Assembly: GCA_004283105.1 (NCBI GenBank)
Contig: SHLN01000132.1
Coordinates: 1 to 7,376 of the forward strand
Direction: 5' to 3'
DNA length: 7,376 bases
Source of the DNA: Acidimicrobiia bacterium
GTDB taxonomy: Bacteria > Actinomycetota > Acidimicrobiia > Spongiisociales > SHLN01
A program made the translations under genes and the position numbers. A model generated the notes under the pieces. That model had not been told where the DNA came from, did not search any database, and was given only the letters and a program-made list of their open reading frames with translations. Below, one piece after another: positions 6,349-7,376 of the stretch; the stretch's first letter is position 1, and every line of letters begins with the position of its first letter.

Positions 6349-6498
6349 TCAATCGTTGCCTCTCCTACGAACCTTGGCGGCCAGGCGCTTGAAGATGTTG
6401 GGTCTCTTCGATGACGAGTGTGTCGACTTGTAGTTCGGAGCGGATCCCGACGCTTTCGGCTGTCGGCCACCCATGCCCGGTCCGTATCCGCTTGTCAT
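6349..6498 (-). CDS. Very basic 49-aa protein of unknown function
   Basis: The 49-residue product has 11 Lys/Arg, one His and one acidic residue, so it is strongly basic. The N-terminal half is Gly/Ser/Pro-rich and should be disordered (SGYGPGMGGRQPKASGSAP, residues 3-21). The C-terminal third, KRPNIFKRLAAKVRRR (31-46), could form a basic amphipathic helix that binds nucleic acid, ribosomes or acidic membranes; that is an inference from composition only. No family is recognised. The main support for a real gene is translation: ATG at 6498 is preceded by AAAAGGA with a 7-nt gap, the best Shine-Dalgarno in the window. The frame is open upstream to 6561, but that part runs through the repeat units. 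It lies between two blocks of 14-bp repeats, 81 bp after the unknown 189-aa gene and 172 bp before the transporter, all on the same strand. Confidence 0.6.
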   Translation of the reverse strand: MTSGYGPGMGGRQPKASGSAPNYKSTHSSSKRPNIFKRLAAKVRRRGND

Positions 6499-6505
6499 GT
6501 CGTCG

Positions 6506-6512
6506 TCCTTTT
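6506..6512 (-). promoter_or_regulatory. Strong Shine-Dalgarno of the 49-aa gene
   Basis: On the minus strand AAAAGGA is followed by 7 nt and then ATG. Most other genes in this window have weak or no ribosome binding sites, so this one fixes the start of the small gene and argues for its real translation. Confidence 0.7.
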
Positions 6513-6532
6513 CTCGAACCCACCCGCCTGCA

Positions 6533-6581
6533 GTGCGCAATGCGCAGTGCGCAACGCGCATCTCGGTGTGCGCATTGCGCT
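6533..6581. repeat. Array of three 14-bp GTGCGCA repeat units
   Basis: Units are GTGCGCAATGCGCA (6533-6546), GTGCGCAACGCGCA (6547-6560, one mismatch to the first) and, after a 7-bp half-unit spacer, GTGCGCATTGCGCT (6568-6581). The last differs by one base from the unit at 6201-6214. GCGCAATGCGCA (6535-6546) and TGCGCATTGCGC (6569-6580) also form a perfect 12-bp inverted repeat with a 22-bp loop. The array touches the TAG stop of the unknown 189-aa gene and ends 35 bp before the start of the 49-aa gene. A transcript-end hairpin or a protein-binding site are both possible. Confidence 0.75.
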
Positions 6582-7149
6582 ACGGAAGCTCGATGGCGTA
6601 GACCCCGGCCGGGGGCCGGAAGACCTTCCGGTTCATGGGCGAAAGGTAGGCACCCGGATGGATGACGGGAACGACCCGCCCGGTCGCCTTCCAGCTCACC
6701 GCAGCAAAGCGGCGGAACGTCCACATTGTGGCGGAGTCGCGGGCGAGTCCGGGCAGCAACAGGACATCGGCCGCGGCCGGATCGGCCAGCTTGATCGGCC
6801 TGCGGAGATACCCGAGACCGCGGGCGACGGCCCGGCGGTCGGTTACGAGCACCGCTTCGGTGGCGCCGAGCAACGCCGCGCTCTCGAGTGCCCACAACGA
6901 TTCGTGATGAAGTGAGAGCACGCCGATGGTGGTGGCGTCCGAGATGTCCATGCCGATGTCGCTCGCCCAGGACTGATCACCGAGCGTCGTCAGGATCGAG
7001 GCGAGACCGAGAGAGGCTCGAAACGGATCGGGGTCAAGAGCCGGCTCGGTGACGGCCAGCATGAGGGGCGAGTCGAGGCGGCGACGCCGGATCTGGCGGG
7101 TTGCATCGAGACCTTCACCCACCCAGTTGTCGCGGGTCAGTTCGAGCAA
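6580..7149 (-). CDS. Hypothetical protein of about 190 aa downstream of a response regulator
   Basis: I do not recognise this family. From TTG 7149 the product has 189 residues with no signal peptide or membrane segment. Visible stretches include a basic patch ATRQIRRRR (16-24), a strand-like LMLAVTE, a long alternating hydrophobic region around GVLSLHHESLWALESAALLGATEAVLVTD, and a C-terminal part with ADVLLLPGLARDS and VVPVIHPGAYL. The make-up suggests a soluble mixed alpha/beta fold. The start is unclear. The same frame is open back to 7242 without ATG, GTG or TTG, and an ACG at 7233 sits 4 nt after an AAGGCGGG. Half of the codons in that extension end in A/T, and it contains two perfect palindromes, so it may be leader DNA. 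Placement 111 bp after a receiver-domain gene on the same strand suggests co-transcription and perhaps a signalling role. Confidence 0.7.
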   Translation of the reverse strand: MLELTRDNWVGEGLDATRQIRRRRLDSPLMLAVTEPALDPDPFRASLGLASILTTLGDQSWASDIGMDISDATTIGVLSLHHESLWALESAALLGATEAVLVTDRRAVARGLGYLRRPIKLADPAAADVLLLPGLARDSATMWTFRRFAAVSWKATGRVVPVIHPGAYLSPMNRKVFRPPAGVYAIELP

Positions 7150-7188
7150 ACCCTCGGCTGCGAGGCGCGCGAGAGCAATTGGATCTGA

Positions 7189-7223
7189 CCACTCGTCACG
7201 AGTGGCACTATCGAGTAACTCGA
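7189..7223. promoter_or_regulatory. Two adjacent perfect palindromes built from ACTCG half-sites
   Basis: CCACTCGT-C-ACGAGTGG (7189-7205) is a perfect 17-bp palindrome, and TCGAGT-A-ACTCGA (7211-7223) a perfect 13-bp palindrome 5 bp further. Together they hold four copies of ACTCG/CGAGT at 7191, 7199, 7212 and 7218, in the order forward, reverse, reverse, forward. This looks like an operator for a dimeric or multimeric regulator. Read as RNA on the minus strand, the larger one could also be a hairpin between the response-regulator gene and the gene after it. The regulator is not identifiable here. Confidence 0.5.
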
Positions 7224-7260
7224 GAGGTAGCGTGTTCCCGCCTTAGCCGTTGGTATCACG

Positions 7261-7376
7261 TTATCCGGTTCGCGGGATTTGCGCACCTCGGCCCATCTGG
7301 GCAACGATCTCCTCCCGGAGGTGTCCGGGCTTGAACGGCTTCGTGATGAAGCCATCGGCGCCGCGGCGTTCGGCGG
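7261..7376 (-). CDS. C-terminus of a response-regulator receiver domain (partial)
   Basis: The reading frame enters from the right edge and ends at a TAA (7261-7263), giving about 38 residues. GADGFITKPFKPGHLREEI matches the end of CheY-like receiver domains: the switch region with the conserved Lys followed by Pro-Phe, then the last helix. The phosphorylated Asp and the rest of the domain lie outside the window. Because the protein stops about 25 residues after the KPF motif, no output domain follows the receiver; it is either a stand-alone receiver or has a receiver at its C-terminus. It should take part in a two-component pathway, with the unknown gene downstream on the same strand a possible partner. 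The two genes share a reading frame but are separated by two TAA codons. Confidence 0.72.
   Translation of the reverse strand, partial: AERRGADGFITKPFKPGHLREEIVAQMGRGAQIPRTG

Noticed and set aside
5688..6392. A 234-codon open frame on the + strand
   Set aside because: Most of it is antisense to the UMF1 transporter and the rest runs through the repeat region; its product is Gly/Arg/Asp-rich without motifs.
6533..6581. A CRISPR array
   Set aside because: The units are 14 bp, adjacent and degenerate, with no unique spacers and no cas genes nearby.
7137..7259. A GTG-started 40-codon frame on the - strand between the response regulator and the unknown gene, whose stop overlaps the TTG start
   Set aside because: It could be imagined as a leader peptide coupled to the next gene, but it has no ribosome site, crosses both palindromes, and its frame is open further upstream only as a shadow of the receiver gene.

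Overview
The window is GC-rich DNA with tightly packed genes, alternative start codons (GTG, TTG) and mostly weak Shine-Dalgarno sequences. Together with the protein families seen, this suggests an actinobacterium, perhaps of the Acidimicrobiia type. That placement is an inference; no rRNA or marker gene is present to confirm it.

Layout on the + strand from the left: the 3' end of an RND/MMPL-type exporter (1-240), then a 12-helix MFS transporter (316-1494). It converges on a minus-strand block: a diacylglycerol/sphingosine-kinase-like lipid kinase (1515-2435), preceded in transcription order by an unknown 92-aa protein (2497-2775). Divergent from that block are an unknown lipoprotein (2804-3454), a small membrane-anchored protein (3514-3852) and an FMN-dependent luciferase-like monooxygenase of the Atu2307 type (3914-4933).

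The rest is on the minus strand: a UMF1-type MFS transporter with a TTG start (4947-6176), a very basic 49-aa protein with the best ribosome binding site in the window (6349-6498), an unrecognised protein of about 190 aa (6580-7149), and the C-terminus of a response-regulator receiver domain (7261-7376, cut by the window edge). The longest gene-poor stretch is 6177-6348.

No defence island, CRISPR array, tRNA, transposase or clear gene cluster with one shared task is visible. Most of the window looks like ordinary chromosome: transporters, a lipid kinase, an oxidoreductase and envelope proteins. The part that best repays attention is 6180-7263. There, five copies of a degenerate 14-bp GTGCGCA-type repeat sit on both sides of the 49-aa gene, a composite palindromic intergenic segment follows, and a pair of perfect palindromes built from four ACTCG half-sites lies between the response regulator and the unknown gene downstream of it. 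These could be regulatory, or they could be dispersed repeats of the host genome; the sequence alone does not decide.
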